A DNA stretch of 64,000 nucleotides, from contig DATGUF010000041.1 in the NCBI GenBank assembly GCA_035301485.1, forward strand, positions 1-64,000, written 5' to 3'. The first letter of the stretch is position 1. Every line of letters starts with the position of its first letter. The notes under the pieces are model-generated. The model was given only the letters and a program-made list of their open reading frames with translations, was not told the origin of the DNA and ran no database searches. Source of the stretch: CALEAR01 sp035301485 (GTDB taxonomy: Bacteria; Pseudomonadota; Gammaproteobacteria; Pseudomonadales; Alcanivoracaceae). Of the stretch, positions 51,312 through 60,206 are shown in pieces. A program made the translations under genes and the position numbers.

Positions 51312-52670
51312 TTATTCTGAAACTGGAGTACGCATGGTGACGAACTCTTCAGCAGCCGTAGGATGTATACCAATAGTGGCATCGAAATCCGCTTTGGTGG
51401 CACCCATTTTCATACCCACGGCAAAACCTTGAGTGATTTCGCCGGCATCATCACCAGCCATATGTAGACCCACTACCCTATCGCTTTTTGTATCCACAAC
51501 CAGTTTCATTAGTGTACGCGGTTGCATATCACTGAGGGAGTAACGCATTGGCCTAAAATCAGATTTATAGATGGTGATATCGCCATATTTTTCCCTCGCT
51601 TCTTCTTCCGTAAGCCCAATGGTGCCAATGCTAGGCTCACAGAAAACAGCGGAGGGTATCATTTCATAAGACAGGGGCTTCATCTTATTGCCCGAAAACA
51701 AGTGGCGCGCCAACCACATCCCCTCAGCTAATGCCACAGGGGTTAACTCCATGCCTTCTATCACATCCCCAACTGCATAAATGTTAGGTATTGATGTCTC
51801 AAAGCTTTCGTTAACGCGAATCTTTCCATTATCGGTGAGCTCAGGTGCCATATTGTCAGTGAATAAATTATCATAATTTGGCTCGCGACCCGTGGCATAG
51901 ATAATTTCGTCTATTTCTAACTCGCCGCCTTCCCATAAAAGCTTTTTGCTTGAGGCTAGCTTTTGGATTTCGTGCACATCAGCATTGTTATGAATGGTGA
52001 TACCATTTTGAACCATTTGCGCCGCCACAAATTGGCGCACATCTTTATCGAAGCCGCGTAACACAAGTTCGCCGCGGTAAAGTTGGTGCACCTCAACGCC
52101 TAAGCCATTTAAAATGGAGGCGTACTCACAGGCAATAAAACCACCGCCCACAATAGCTGCGCGTTTTGGTAACTCAGGCAGATAAAATAAATCATCTGAA
52201 ATTAAAGCATGTTCAATGCCAGGAATGCTGGGCTTGTAAGGCTTGCCGCCGGTGGCAATTAAAATATGCTGCCCATGAAGTTGCTCACCATTCACAGTAA
52301 CTTGCTGAGCGCCTGTAATTTTCCCATGGCCCTCATAAATCTTCACGTTGGCATTTTCCAACATGCGTACATAAATACCATTTAGACGTTCGATTTCTTT
52401 TGTTTTGTTATCACGCAGCGTGGGCCAATCAAAATTCTCAATATTAACGTCAAAACCATAAGAACCGGCTAGCTTAGCCTCTGCTGGTGTTTGAGCGGCG
52501 TAGCTAAATAGTTTTTTGGGTACGCAGCCAACATTCACACAGGTTCCACCAAAAAATCTGTTTTCAATAAGAGCAACTTTTGCTCCAAAACCTGCCGCAA
52601 TGCGAGCGGCACGCACACCGCCGGAACCAGCACCAATAATAATAAAATCGTAACCGTCAGTATTACTCAT
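51312..52670 (-). CDS. gor: glutathione-disulfide reductase
   Basis: 452 residues. FAD site IIGAGSGGVRAARIA, redox pair C44/C49 in GGTCVNVGCVPKK, NADPH-binding GGGFIACEYASIL, and the C-terminal HPTAAEEFVTMRTP with the catalytic His. Matches the standard length of Gor. Reduces glutathione disulfide with NADPH. First gene of a five-gene unit (gor, parA, two thioesterases, MFS pump) with gaps of 42, 5, 1 and 19 bases. Confidence 0.95.
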   Translation of the reverse strand: MSNTDGYDFIIIGAGSGGVRAARIAAGFGAKVALIENRFFGGTCVNVGCVPKKLFSYAAQTPAEAKLAGSYGFDVNIENFDWPTLRDNKTKEIERLNGIYVRMLENANVKIYEGHGKITGAQQVTVNGEQLHGQHILIATGGKPYKPSIPGIEHALISDDLFYLPELPKRAAIVGGGFIACEYASILNGLGVEVHQLYRGELVLRGFDKDVRQFVAAQMVQNGITIHNNADVHEIQKLASSKKLLWEGGELEIDEIIYATGREPNYDNLFTDNMAPELTDNGKIRVNESFETSIPNIYAVGDVIEGMELTPVALAEGMWLARHLFSGNKMKPLSYEMIPSAVFCEPSIGTIGLTEEEAREKYGDITIYKSDFRPMRYSLSDMQPRTLMKLVVDTKSDRVVGLHMAGDDAGEITQGFAVGMKMGATKADFDATIGIHPTAAEEFVTMRTPVSE

Positions 52671-52816
52671 AAAAAAAACCTTATTTATCCTTGGATATTA
52701 GCAAACAGGTACTTTGCATCGCCTGTAACATGCTACTATATTCGACGATATAACAGCATAGTAGCTGCCTTCTGGGGAGCATAATAGTAGCACTGCCTTC
52801 TTTTTCAGGGAAAACC

Positions 52817-53461
52817 ATGAAGCTTGTAAAACTTAGCTTGTTAGCTTGCCTGCTTTCTAGCGTTGCTTCTGCAAATTCCATTTATCAGTACAAGGGGCCT
52901 GATGGCGTGACTATGTTTACTGATAAAAAACAAATGCCAAAAGAATACGCATTTGTGGCCAAGCGTACTGATCTTCCTCCACTGAAAATAGAAAAAGAGT
53001 GGTCGCTTTCCCCGCCTACAACATTATCTTTAAGCCAGCGCGATGCCTACGATGAACTTATTGTTAGCGCAGCACAGGCATATGATCTAGAGCCTGCATT
53101 AATCAAAGCAGTTATCCATGCTGAATCACACTTTAATCATCAAGCAGTATCTTCCGCTGGTGCCGAGGGGTTGATGCAATTAATGCCGGCCACTGCAGAA
53201 TTCTACAACGTTACCGATAGCTATGATCCACAACAAAATATCTTTGCCGGGTCAGAGTTTTTACGCTATCTGAGTAATCGTTTTGATCAACTAGATTTAA
53301 TCTTAGCGGCTTATAACGCTGGTGAAGGTAATGTTCGGCGCTATGGTGGCATTCCACCTTTTAGAGAAACGCAAAATTACGTAGTTTTAGTGCAGCAACT
53401 AAAAAAACAGTATGCGAATCATTTCCCCGAAGTTGAAGATACTGTTGCATTAAGCGAATAA
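52817..53461 (+). CDS. small lytic transglycosylase (SLT domain) with DUF4124-like N-terminus
   Basis: 214 residues. Signal peptide about 1-19 (LLACLLSSVASA), then a short DUF4124-like segment (IYQYKGPDGVTMFTDKKQMP), then an SLT domain (about 80-195) with catalytic E103 in IHAESHFN, AEGLMQLMPATAEFY and LAAYNAGEGNV. Cleaves peptidoglycan in the periplasm with 1,6-anhydro product. ATG 52817 follows AGGGA. Single gene followed by a strong terminator. Confidence 0.92.
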   Translation: MKLVKLSLLACLLSSVASANSIYQYKGPDGVTMFTDKKQMPKEYAFVAKRTDLPPLKIEKEWSLSPPTTLSLSQRDAYDELIVSAAQAYDLEPALIKAVIHAESHFNHQAVSSAGAEGLMQLMPATAEFYNVTDSYDPQQNIFAGSEFLRYLSNRFDQLDLILAAYNAGEGNVRRYGGIPPFRETQNYVVLVQQLKKQYANHFPEVEDTVALSE

Positions 53462-53475
53462 CTATTTTAGCAAGC

Positions 53476-53508
53476 ACAAAAAAGCCCGTTTAAAACGGGC
53501 TTTTTTGT
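53476..53508. terminator. bidirectional Rho-independent terminator
   Basis: Perfect stem GCCCGTTT/AAACGGGC flanked by six A on the left and six T on the right. Serves both the transglycosylase gene and, by its symmetry, the convergent ppsA. Confidence 0.9.
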
Positions 53509-53521
53509 GGGTTATGCAACC

Positions 53522-55894
53522 TTACTCACCTAGGTTTTCAGCTAGGTAGAACCAAGTTTGCATCACAGAGTCAGGGTTCAAGGAAACGCTTGAGATGCCC
53601 TGCTCCATTAACCATTGAGCTAAATCAGGGTGGTCGGAAGGACCTTGACCACAAATACCAATGTATTTGCCTGCTTTATTACATGCTTCAATAGCCATTG
53701 ACAGAAGAATCTTAACGGCAGGGTCACGCTCATCAAATAAATGGCTGACGATACCTGAGTCTCTGTCTAAACCGAGTGTTAACTGGGTTAAGTCGTTAGA
53801 ACCAATGGAGAAGCCGTCAAAATGCTGTAAGAACTCATCTGCTAACAGCGCGTTAGTAGGCAGTTCACACATCATGATAACTTTGAGGTCGTTTTCGCCA
53901 CGCTTGAGGCCGTTCTTGGCGAGCAGCTCGATAACGTGCTCTGCTTCACCAACAGTACGTACGAAAGGAACCATGATTTCAACATTTGTGAAACCCATTT
54001 CTTCACGTACACGCTTTAACGCACGACACTCTAGCTCAAAGCAATCGCGGAAGCTTTCGCTGATGTAGCGCGAAGCACCACGGAAACCGAGCATGGGGTT
54101 CTCTTCTTCTGGTTCGTACAACTTACCACCGATGAGGTTTGCGTATTCGTTAGTCTTGAAATCAGACATACGAACAATGACACGCTCTGGGTGGAAAGCA
54201 GCAGCTAGTGTGCTAATACCTTCAACCAGCTTATCAACGTAGAACTCTTCAGGGCTGTTGTAACCAGCAATTCGCTTATCGATGGTGTCACGTAAATCCT
54301 GTGGCAGGCTGCTGTAGTTTAGCAATGCCTTAGGGTGTACACCGATCATGCGGTTGATGATGAATTCTAAACGGGCTAAACCAACGCCTTCGTTAGGTAA
54401 AGTGGCAAAATCGAAAGCTCTATCAGGGTTACCAACGTTCATCATAATTTTGAACGGTAAGCCAGGCATAGATTCGATAGAGTTACGCTGCACTTCAAAT
54501 TCTAACAGGCCTTCGTAAACCTTACCCACATCACCTTCGGCACAAGAAACAGTGACATCAATACCATCAGTAAGATGCTCTGTTGCGTCGCCACAACCAA
54601 CAATGGCAGGCACACCTAGTTCACGGGCAATAATTGCGGCGTGACAAGTACGGCCACCACGGTTAGTAACGATGGCGGCAGCGCGCTTCATAACAGGCTC
54701 CCAATCTGGGTCTGTCATGTCGGTCACGAGTACATCACCGTCTTGCACTTTATCCATGTCTTGCAGGTCTGTAACGATGCGTACTTTACCCGCGCCAATA
54801 CGTTGACCAATGGCACGGCCCTCAACAAGAACCTTGCTCTTGTCTTTCAACTGGTAACGTTCCATCACAGACATATCGGAGCGGCTTTTTACTGTTTCAG
54901 GACGAGCCTGAACAATATAAAGCTTGCCGTCATCACCATCTAGCGCCCACTCGATATCCATCGGTTGGCCATAATGCTTTTCAATAGTGATAGCTTGACG
55001 CGCTAAGGATTGTACTTGCTCATCCGTGATAGAGAACTTCTGACGTTGATCACGTTCAACATCAACCGTTTCAACAGACTTGCTAGTGCTACCTTCTGCA
55101 CCGTAAACCATCTTCAGCATTTTAGAGCCGAGGCTACGACGCAAAATAGCAGGACGACCTGCTTCTAATGTTTGTTTGTGAACATAGAACTCGTCAGGGT
55201 TTACTGCACCCTGTACAACTGTCTCACCAAGGCCGTAAGAAGATGTGATAAACACAACATCACGGAAACCAGATTCGGTGTCTAGGGTAAACATAACCCC
55301 AGCTGAACCAGTTTCTGAACGAACCATGCGCTGAACACCGGCAGACAATGCCACCCCTTCGTGCTCAAAACCTTGGTGTACACGGTAACTAATCGCTCTG
55401 TCGTTAAACAAAGAAGCAAACACTTCTTTGATAGCAAGAAGAACGTTATCGATGCCGCGAATGTTTAGGTATGTTTCTTGCTGACCTGCGAATGAAGCAT
55501 CAGGTAAATCTTCTGCTGTGGCCGAAGAACGAACAGCTACTGCTAGCTCTGCGTTATCGCCGCACATTTCAGCAAAATACTCTCGAACTTTCTTTTCTAG
55601 TTCAGGCTGTAGCGGTGCATCCACTACCCACTGACGAATTTTTTTACCAGTTTCAGCAAGAGCATTGACATCATTCACATCAAGCGACGTTAACGCGTCG
55701 TTGATTTTTTTGGTGAGGTCATTGCTGTCTAAGAAGTCACGGAATGCCTGTGCGGTGGTAGCGAAACCACCTGGCACTGAAACTCCAGCTGCTGATAGGC
55801 CACTGATCATTTCGCCGAGGGAAGAGTTTTTCCCACCGACCTTCTCTACATCGCCTTTGCCTAGGCGCTCAAACCAGACTACGTACTCCGCCAA
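53522..55894 (-). CDS. ppsA: phosphoenolpyruvate synthase
   Basis: 790 residues, as in E. coli. N-terminal ATP-grasp region (GGKNSSLGEMI), the phosphohistidine domain with catalytic His in TNRGGRTCHAAIIARELG, and the PEP-binding barrel with GICGQGPSD. Converts pyruvate and ATP to PEP, AMP and phosphate for gluconeogenesis. Start is TTG 55894, seven bases after GGGAG; no ATG fits the conserved N-terminus. Divergent from two ppsR genes that should control it by phosphorylation of the threonine next to the catalytic His. Confidence 0.95.
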   Translation of the reverse strand: MAEYVVWFERLGKGDVEKVGGKNSSLGEMISGLSAAGVSVPGGFATTAQAFRDFLDSNDLTKKINDALTSLDVNDVNALAETGKKIRQWVVDAPLQPELEKKVREYFAEMCGDNAELAVAVRSSATAEDLPDASFAGQQETYLNIRGIDNVLLAIKEVFASLFNDRAISYRVHQGFEHEGVALSAGVQRMVRSETGSAGVMFTLDTESGFRDVVFITSSYGLGETVVQGAVNPDEFYVHKQTLEAGRPAILRRSLGSKMLKMVYGAEGSTSKSVETVDVERDQRQKFSITDEQVQSLARQAITIEKHYGQPMDIEWALDGDDGKLYIVQARPETVKSRSDMSVMERYQLKDKSKVLVEGRAIGQRIGAGKVRIVTDLQDMDKVQDGDVLVTDMTDPDWEPVMKRAAAIVTNRGGRTCHAAIIARELGVPAIVGCGDATEHLTDGIDVTVSCAEGDVGKVYEGLLEFEVQRNSIESMPGLPFKIMMNVGNPDRAFDFATLPNEGVGLARLEFIINRMIGVHPKALLNYSSLPQDLRDTIDKRIAGYNSPEEFYVDKLVEGISTLAAAFHPERVIVRMSDFKTNEYANLIGGKLYEPEEENPMLGFRGASRYISESFRDCFELECRALKRVREEMGFTNVEIMVPFVRTVGEAEHVIELLAKNGLKRGENDLKVIMMCELPTNALLADEFLQHFDGFSIGSNDLTQLTLGLDRDSGIVSHLFDERDPAVKILLSMAIEACNKAGKYIGICGQGPSDHPDLAQWLMEQGISSVSLNPDSVMQTWFYLAENLGE

Positions 55895-55999
55895 GGTTCT
55901 GCTCCCTTTATTGCCGGAATGAATGAAAATGTTCGCTGTATTCTACTAAAAGACAGAAGATTTTTCTCGCCAAAGACACAAGAAAATTTCTTTGCACAG

Positions 56000-56022
56000 C
56001 CAACCGTTGGTTTTTTAACCAA
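56000..56022. promoter_or_regulatory. overlapping inverted repeats in the ppsA-ppsR intergenic region
   Basis: CCAACCGTTGG (56000-56010) overlaps TTGGTT-TTTT-AACCAA (56007-56022). The 257-base divergent region holds promoters of both ppsA and ppsR; this is the only symmetry I see there. It could be a shared operator. Confidence 0.4.
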
Positions 56023-56151
56023 TTGCGGGCGGCTACTATACCATAAAAATCATATTTTACCGACTATTTAACATGGCTTGTCAGTAACGTCGCAGGGCTA
56101 TAGCCTTTACTGCATTATTTTCGTATTACACCACCCTTAATGAGGCCAGTT

Positions 56152-56973
56152 ATGAAACGAGTGGTTGTTTATATTTCCGACGGCACAGGCTTAACAGCAG
56201 AAATTCTTGGCCATTCAATTTTGAGCCAATTCAACGGCGTTGAATTTGAAAAATTGACACTGCCATACATACAAGACAGAGAGAGCGCCCAGAAAGCCGT
56301 TATTAAAATCAATGAAGTGGCTGAGGAATACAACACGGTGCCCATCGTTTTTTCTACTTTAGTCATTGAAGAGCACAGAGATTTAATCAAGCAAAGCAGA
56401 GGTTTTGTACTTGATGCTTTTGGTACTTTTTTAGGGCCACTAGAGGAAGAATTAGGTGTTCGTTCCAGTTTAAAAGTGGGGCAAAGCCACTCTATCCAAA
56501 ACCCAAAGGTGTACCGCGCACGTATTGAGGCGGTTCATTTTGCCCTTGAAAATGATGATGGTGGAAGCCGCCCTCGCCATTACGAACAGGCAGACATTAT
56601 TTTAGTGGGCCTGGCACGTACAGGTAAAACACCCACTAGCCTCTATTTAGCCCTGCATTATGGTTTGTTTGCAGCCAACTACCCGCTCACTGAAAAAGAT
56701 TTTGCCCGCGAAGAGCTGCCAGAAGTATTGCAGCCACACTTAGGAAAACTCTTTGGGCTTACTGTAGACCCTAGCCGATTGGCGGCAACACGAAAAGAAC
56801 AAAAGAAAGACAGTAATTACTCATCAGCTGAACAATGCGAGTTTGAAACAGAAGGGGCTGAGGCTTTTTTCTCAGGCCACAATATTCCCTTCTTAAATGC
56901 GAGCGAACTCTCTGTTGAAGAAATCTCCACTCGGTTAATCGCCGCCACAAAAGTTAAGCGTAGGCTGCACTAG
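56152..56973 (+). CDS. PEP synthase regulatory protein PpsR-like, copy 1 (altered P-loop)
   Basis: 273 residues of the DUF299/PpsR family, bifunctional ADP-dependent kinase and Pi-dependent phosphorylase of PEP synthase. N-terminal YISDGTGLTAEILG keeps the family's ISDGT motif. The P-loop at 153-161 is GLARTGKTP where PpsR normally has GVSRxGKTP, and the basic segment near the C-terminus reads RKEQKKDSNYSS where E. coli has RRENSRYAS. Start ATG 56152 lies six bases after GAGG. Upstream of a second copy by 8 bases and divergent from ppsA. Confidence 0.88.
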   Translation: MKRVVVYISDGTGLTAEILGHSILSQFNGVEFEKLTLPYIQDRESAQKAVIKINEVAEEYNTVPIVFSTLVIEEHRDLIKQSRGFVLDAFGTFLGPLEEELGVRSSLKVGQSHSIQNPKVYRARIEAVHFALENDDGGSRPRHYEQADIILVGLARTGKTPTSLYLALHYGLFAANYPLTEKDFAREELPEVLQPHLGKLFGLTVDPSRLAATRKEQKKDSNYSSAEQCEFETEGAEAFFSGHNIPFLNASELSVEEISTRLIAATKVKRRLH

Positions 56974-56981
56974 GTGAAATC

Positions 56982-57818
56982 ATGACTGAAAACAACGAAA
57001 GACCCGTACGAACTGCTTTTTTTATTTCCGGTAGCACAGCCATTACATCGGAAGCGGTGGGCCGCTCCATGCTCACTCAATTCCAAGAGTTTGATTTTGA
57101 GCAGGTCACCATCCCTTACATTAAAACAGAAGAGCAGATCAAAGACGTTATCAAGCAAATTGAAGCCGCAAACAAGGAAAACGGCCATCGCCCTTTGGTG
57201 TTTTCAACCATTGCAGACGGGCATTTACGCTCGCTTTTAGCTGAAAGCAAAGCGCTAATTCTAGATATGTTTGAAGCTTTTCTGACCCCGCTCGAAAAAG
57301 AGATTGGTATTAAACCAAGCCTGCAATCTGGCCGAAGCCACGCTATTCAAGATGTTAGCAGCTACCGTATTCGCATTGATGCGGTACATTTTGCGCTAGA
57401 AAATGATGATGGCGCCTTAGTGAAATACTACGATCAAGCGGACATGATCATTATTGGTGTGTCGCGCAGTGGTAAAACGCCTTCATGCCTTTATATGGCT
57501 TTGCAGTTTGGGCTCTATATGGCCAACTACCCTCTCACAGAAGAAGATTTCGAACATACACGCCTACCTGAAAGCCTAATGCCATACCGCCATAAGCTGT
57601 TTGCGTTAACCATTGATCCAGATCGACTGCAGGCCATTCGTTCTGAAAGAAGAGCAAATAGCCGCTATGCCTCAGCGCAGCAATGCGAAATGGAAGTACA
57701 AGCATTCCAGAACTTAATCGAACGCTACAGAATTCCATTCATCAATGTTACTGAATTATCTATCGAAGAAATCGCCACGCGCATCATTGCGAAAAGTGGT
57801 GTGCAGCGGCGCATCTAA
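56982..57818 (+). CDS. PEP synthase regulatory protein PpsR-like, copy 2 (altered N-terminal motif)
   Basis: 278 residues, same family as the gene before it. The P-loop at 159-167 is the canonical GVSRSGKTP and the C-terminal SERRANSRYAS agrees with E. coli PpsR, but the N-terminal motif is FISGSTAIT (15-22) in place of YISDGTAIT, losing the Asp. It is probably the copy with normal nucleotide binding. The two copies share order of motifs over the whole length, so they arose by duplication or were brought together and diverged. Confidence 0.88.
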   Translation: MTENNERPVRTAFFISGSTAITSEAVGRSMLTQFQEFDFEQVTIPYIKTEEQIKDVIKQIEAANKENGHRPLVFSTIADGHLRSLLAESKALILDMFEAFLTPLEKEIGIKPSLQSGRSHAIQDVSSYRIRIDAVHFALENDDGALVKYYDQADMIIIGVSRSGKTPSCLYMALQFGLYMANYPLTEEDFEHTRLPESLMPYRHKLFALTIDPDRLQAIRSERRANSRYASAQQCEMEVQAFQNLIERYRIPFINVTELSIEEIATRIIAKSGVQRRI

Positions 57819-57834
57819 CTTAACCCTGTGGCAT

Positions 57835-57868
57835 AAAAAAGCCCCAAAAAACATTCGTTCTTTGGGGC
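57835..57868 (-). terminator. Rho-independent terminator after glcB
   Basis: Stem GCCCCAAA (57841-57848) / TTTGGGGC (57861-57868); on the minus strand a run of six T follows. It lies between convergent ppsR copy 2 and glcB. Confidence 0.8.
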
Positions 57869-57904
57869 TCCTAAGGCTAACTAATAACCTTTTTTAAGCA
57901 GCCA

Positions 57905-60067
57905 TTACGTGTTTTTGATAGCACGACGGCGGCGATGCAACACAGGCTCTGTGTAGCCGTTTGGTTGCTGACGACCTTCAAATACCAACTCTGCAGCAGC
58001 TTGGAAAGCAATGCTGTCATCAAAGTTTGGTGCCATATTTTGGTAAAAAGGATCGTTCGCGTTTTGCTTATCTACTACTTCAGCCATACGCTCTAGAGAT
58101 TCACGTACTTGTTGCTCGGTGCACACACCGTGGTGCAACCAGTTTGCAATGTGCTGGCTAGAAATACGTAGGGTGGCACGGTCTTCCATTAGGCCCACAT
58201 CTTTAATGTCAGGTACTTTGGAGCAACCAACGCCTTGATCTACCCAGCGTACAACATAACCAAGGATACCCTGGCTGTTGTTATCTAACTCTTCGCGAAT
58301 CTCTTCTTCTGTCCAATTAGTGTCTTTAGCTAATGGAATGGTAAGAATATCGTCTAGGCTTGCACGCCCACGGCTCTTCAACTGCTCTTGGACTTCAGCA
58401 ACGTTTACTTGGTGGTAGTGTAAAGCGTGTAAGCTTGCAGCGGTTGGAGAAGGAACCCAAGCGGTGTTAGCACCTGCTTTAGGGTGGCCAATTTTGGCTT
58501 CCATCATTGCCTTCATTTCATCAGGCATTGCCCACATACCTTTACCGATTTGTGCGCGACCTGCTAAACCACATTCTAACCCAATGTCCACGTTCCAGTT
58601 TTCGTAAGCACCAATCCACGGCTCGTTACGAATATCAGCTTTACGCAAGAATGGGCCAGCTTCCATAGAGGTATGAATTTCATCACCTGTACGGTCTAAG
58701 AAACCAGTGTTAATGAAAATAACACGCTCTTTAGCCTGGCGGATACATTCTTTCAAGTTCACTGTTGTACGGCGCTCTTCATCCATGATGCCCATTTTCA
58801 CAGTGTTACGCTCAAGGCCTAACGCATCTTCAACACGGTTGAACAATTCATTTGCCAAGGCTGCTTCTTCAGGACCGTGCATCTTAGGCTTAACGATGTA
58901 CACAGAGCCAGTACGGCTATTGCGATCGCCTTCTGTTTTATTTAGATCATGTTTGGCAGCCAAAACGGTTACCATGGCATCTAAAATGCCTTCTGGTACT
59001 TCTTCGCCATTGAATAAAACAGCAGGGTTCGTCATTAAATGACCAACGTTACGTACTAGCAAGAGAGAGCGGCCAGGTAGCTTAAAGCTGCTGCCGTCTA
59101 GTGCAGTGTATTCGCGGTCTGCGTTGAGGCTACGTGTTAACGTTTTGCCGCCTTTTTCAAAGCTTTCTTCAAGCTTACCTGTCATCAGACCAAACCAGTT
59201 ACGGTACGCTAGCGTCTTATCTTGAGCGTCTACTGCTGCAACGGAGTCTTCACAGTCTTGAATTGTAGTAACTGCAGATTCAACGAGCACGTCTTTAATG
59301 TTAGCTGCATCTTCTGCACCAATTGGGTGTTGATCATCAAACTGAATTTCAAAGTGCAGATTGTTGTTCTTAATCAACACAGCTTTAGGCTTGCTTGCAT
59401 CGCCTTGGTAGCCCGCTAATTGGCTAGCATCAGCTAGCACGGCTTCACCGCCTACTGTGGTTACTTTAAGCGCACCATCAACAATGCTGTAACCGGTAGC
59501 GTCTTTATGTGAAGCACCCACTAATGGTGCCGCTTGGTCTAAAAAGTCGCGCGCATATGCAATTACTTTTTCACCACGCTTAGGGTTATAAGCACCACCA
59601 CGCTCTGCACCGCCCTCTTCGCTGATAACATCAGTACCGTAGAGCGCATCATACAAGCTACCCCAGCGAGCATTAGCTGCGTTTAGGGCGTAACGAGCGT
59701 TAGTAATAGGTACCACTAATTGTGGGCCAGCTACTGTGGCAATTTCTGGATCCACATTTTCTGTGGAAACTTGGAAATCGTCGCCTTCGGGTACTAAATA
59801 ACCGATTTCGGTTAAGAAAGCTTTGTATTCGTCCAAGTTAATGTCTTGCCCTTTGCGTTCTTTGTGCCAAGCATCGATTTTCTCTTGCAGCTCGTCACGC
59901 TTTGCAAGGAGGGCTTTGTTTTTAGGAGCTAGGTCGGTCAGAATACTTTCCAACTCAGCCCAGAAGTGTTCTGGCTCAACGCCAGTGCCAGGAATGATCT
60001 CATTTACAACAAGATCATGTAACTCACTGGCAATTTCCAAAGCGCCTTTCTTGATGCGTTCAGTCAT
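57905..60067 (-). CDS. glcB: malate synthase G
   Basis: 720 residues, the length of the G form (A form about 530). Condenses glyoxylate with acetyl-CoA to malate. Recognised by FINTGFLDRTGDEIHTSMEAGP and GKGMWAMPDEMKAMMEAKIGHPKAGA, with the barrel and C-terminal cap. Isocitrate lyase is not in the window. The gene has its own leader upstream (60068-60132), preceded by a hairpin that ends ttcA. Confidence 0.96.
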   Translation of the reverse strand: MTERIKKGALEIASELHDLVVNEIIPGTGVEPEHFWAELESILTDLAPKNKALLAKRDELQEKIDAWHKERKGQDINLDEYKAFLTEIGYLVPEGDDFQVSTENVDPEIATVAGPQLVVPITNARYALNAANARWGSLYDALYGTDVISEEGGAERGGAYNPKRGEKVIAYARDFLDQAAPLVGASHKDATGYSIVDGALKVTTVGGEAVLADASQLAGYQGDASKPKAVLIKNNNLHFEIQFDDQHPIGAEDAANIKDVLVESAVTTIQDCEDSVAAVDAQDKTLAYRNWFGLMTGKLEESFEKGGKTLTRSLNADREYTALDGSSFKLPGRSLLLVRNVGHLMTNPAVLFNGEEVPEGILDAMVTVLAAKHDLNKTEGDRNSRTGSVYIVKPKMHGPEEAALANELFNRVEDALGLERNTVKMGIMDEERRTTVNLKECIRQAKERVIFINTGFLDRTGDEIHTSMEAGPFLRKADIRNEPWIGAYENWNVDIGLECGLAGRAQIGKGMWAMPDEMKAMMEAKIGHPKAGANTAWVPSPTAASLHALHYHQVNVAEVQEQLKSRGRASLDDILTIPLAKDTNWTEEEIREELDNNSQGILGYVVRWVDQGVGCSKVPDIKDVGLMEDRATLRISSQHIANWLHHGVCTEQQVRESLERMAEVVDKQNANDPFYQNMAPNFDDSIAFQAAAELVFEGRQQPNGYTEPVLHRRRRAIKNT

Positions 60068-60142
60068 AATAAATTTGCCTTATGGTTGATGAACAATAAA
60101 TAACCCAGTGTAACTTGTATTGGCTGGGGCCAAGGTAAAAGA

Positions 60143-60199
60143 GGCATTCTATCTGAAACTTCGTCGCCTTTCACGGCGAAAGGCCCGAACCTGAATGCC
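60143..60199 (-). terminator. extended hairpin in the ttcA-glcB gap, probable ttcA terminator
   Basis: Three stacked stems: GGCATTC (60143-60149) / GAATGCC (60193-60199); TTCG (60160-60163) / CGAA (60186-60189); GCCTTTC (60166-60172) / GAAAGGC (60178-60184). On the minus strand TCTTTTA follows. Could instead be part of the glcB leader. Confidence 0.5.
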
Positions 60200-60206
60200 C
60201 CCAAGC

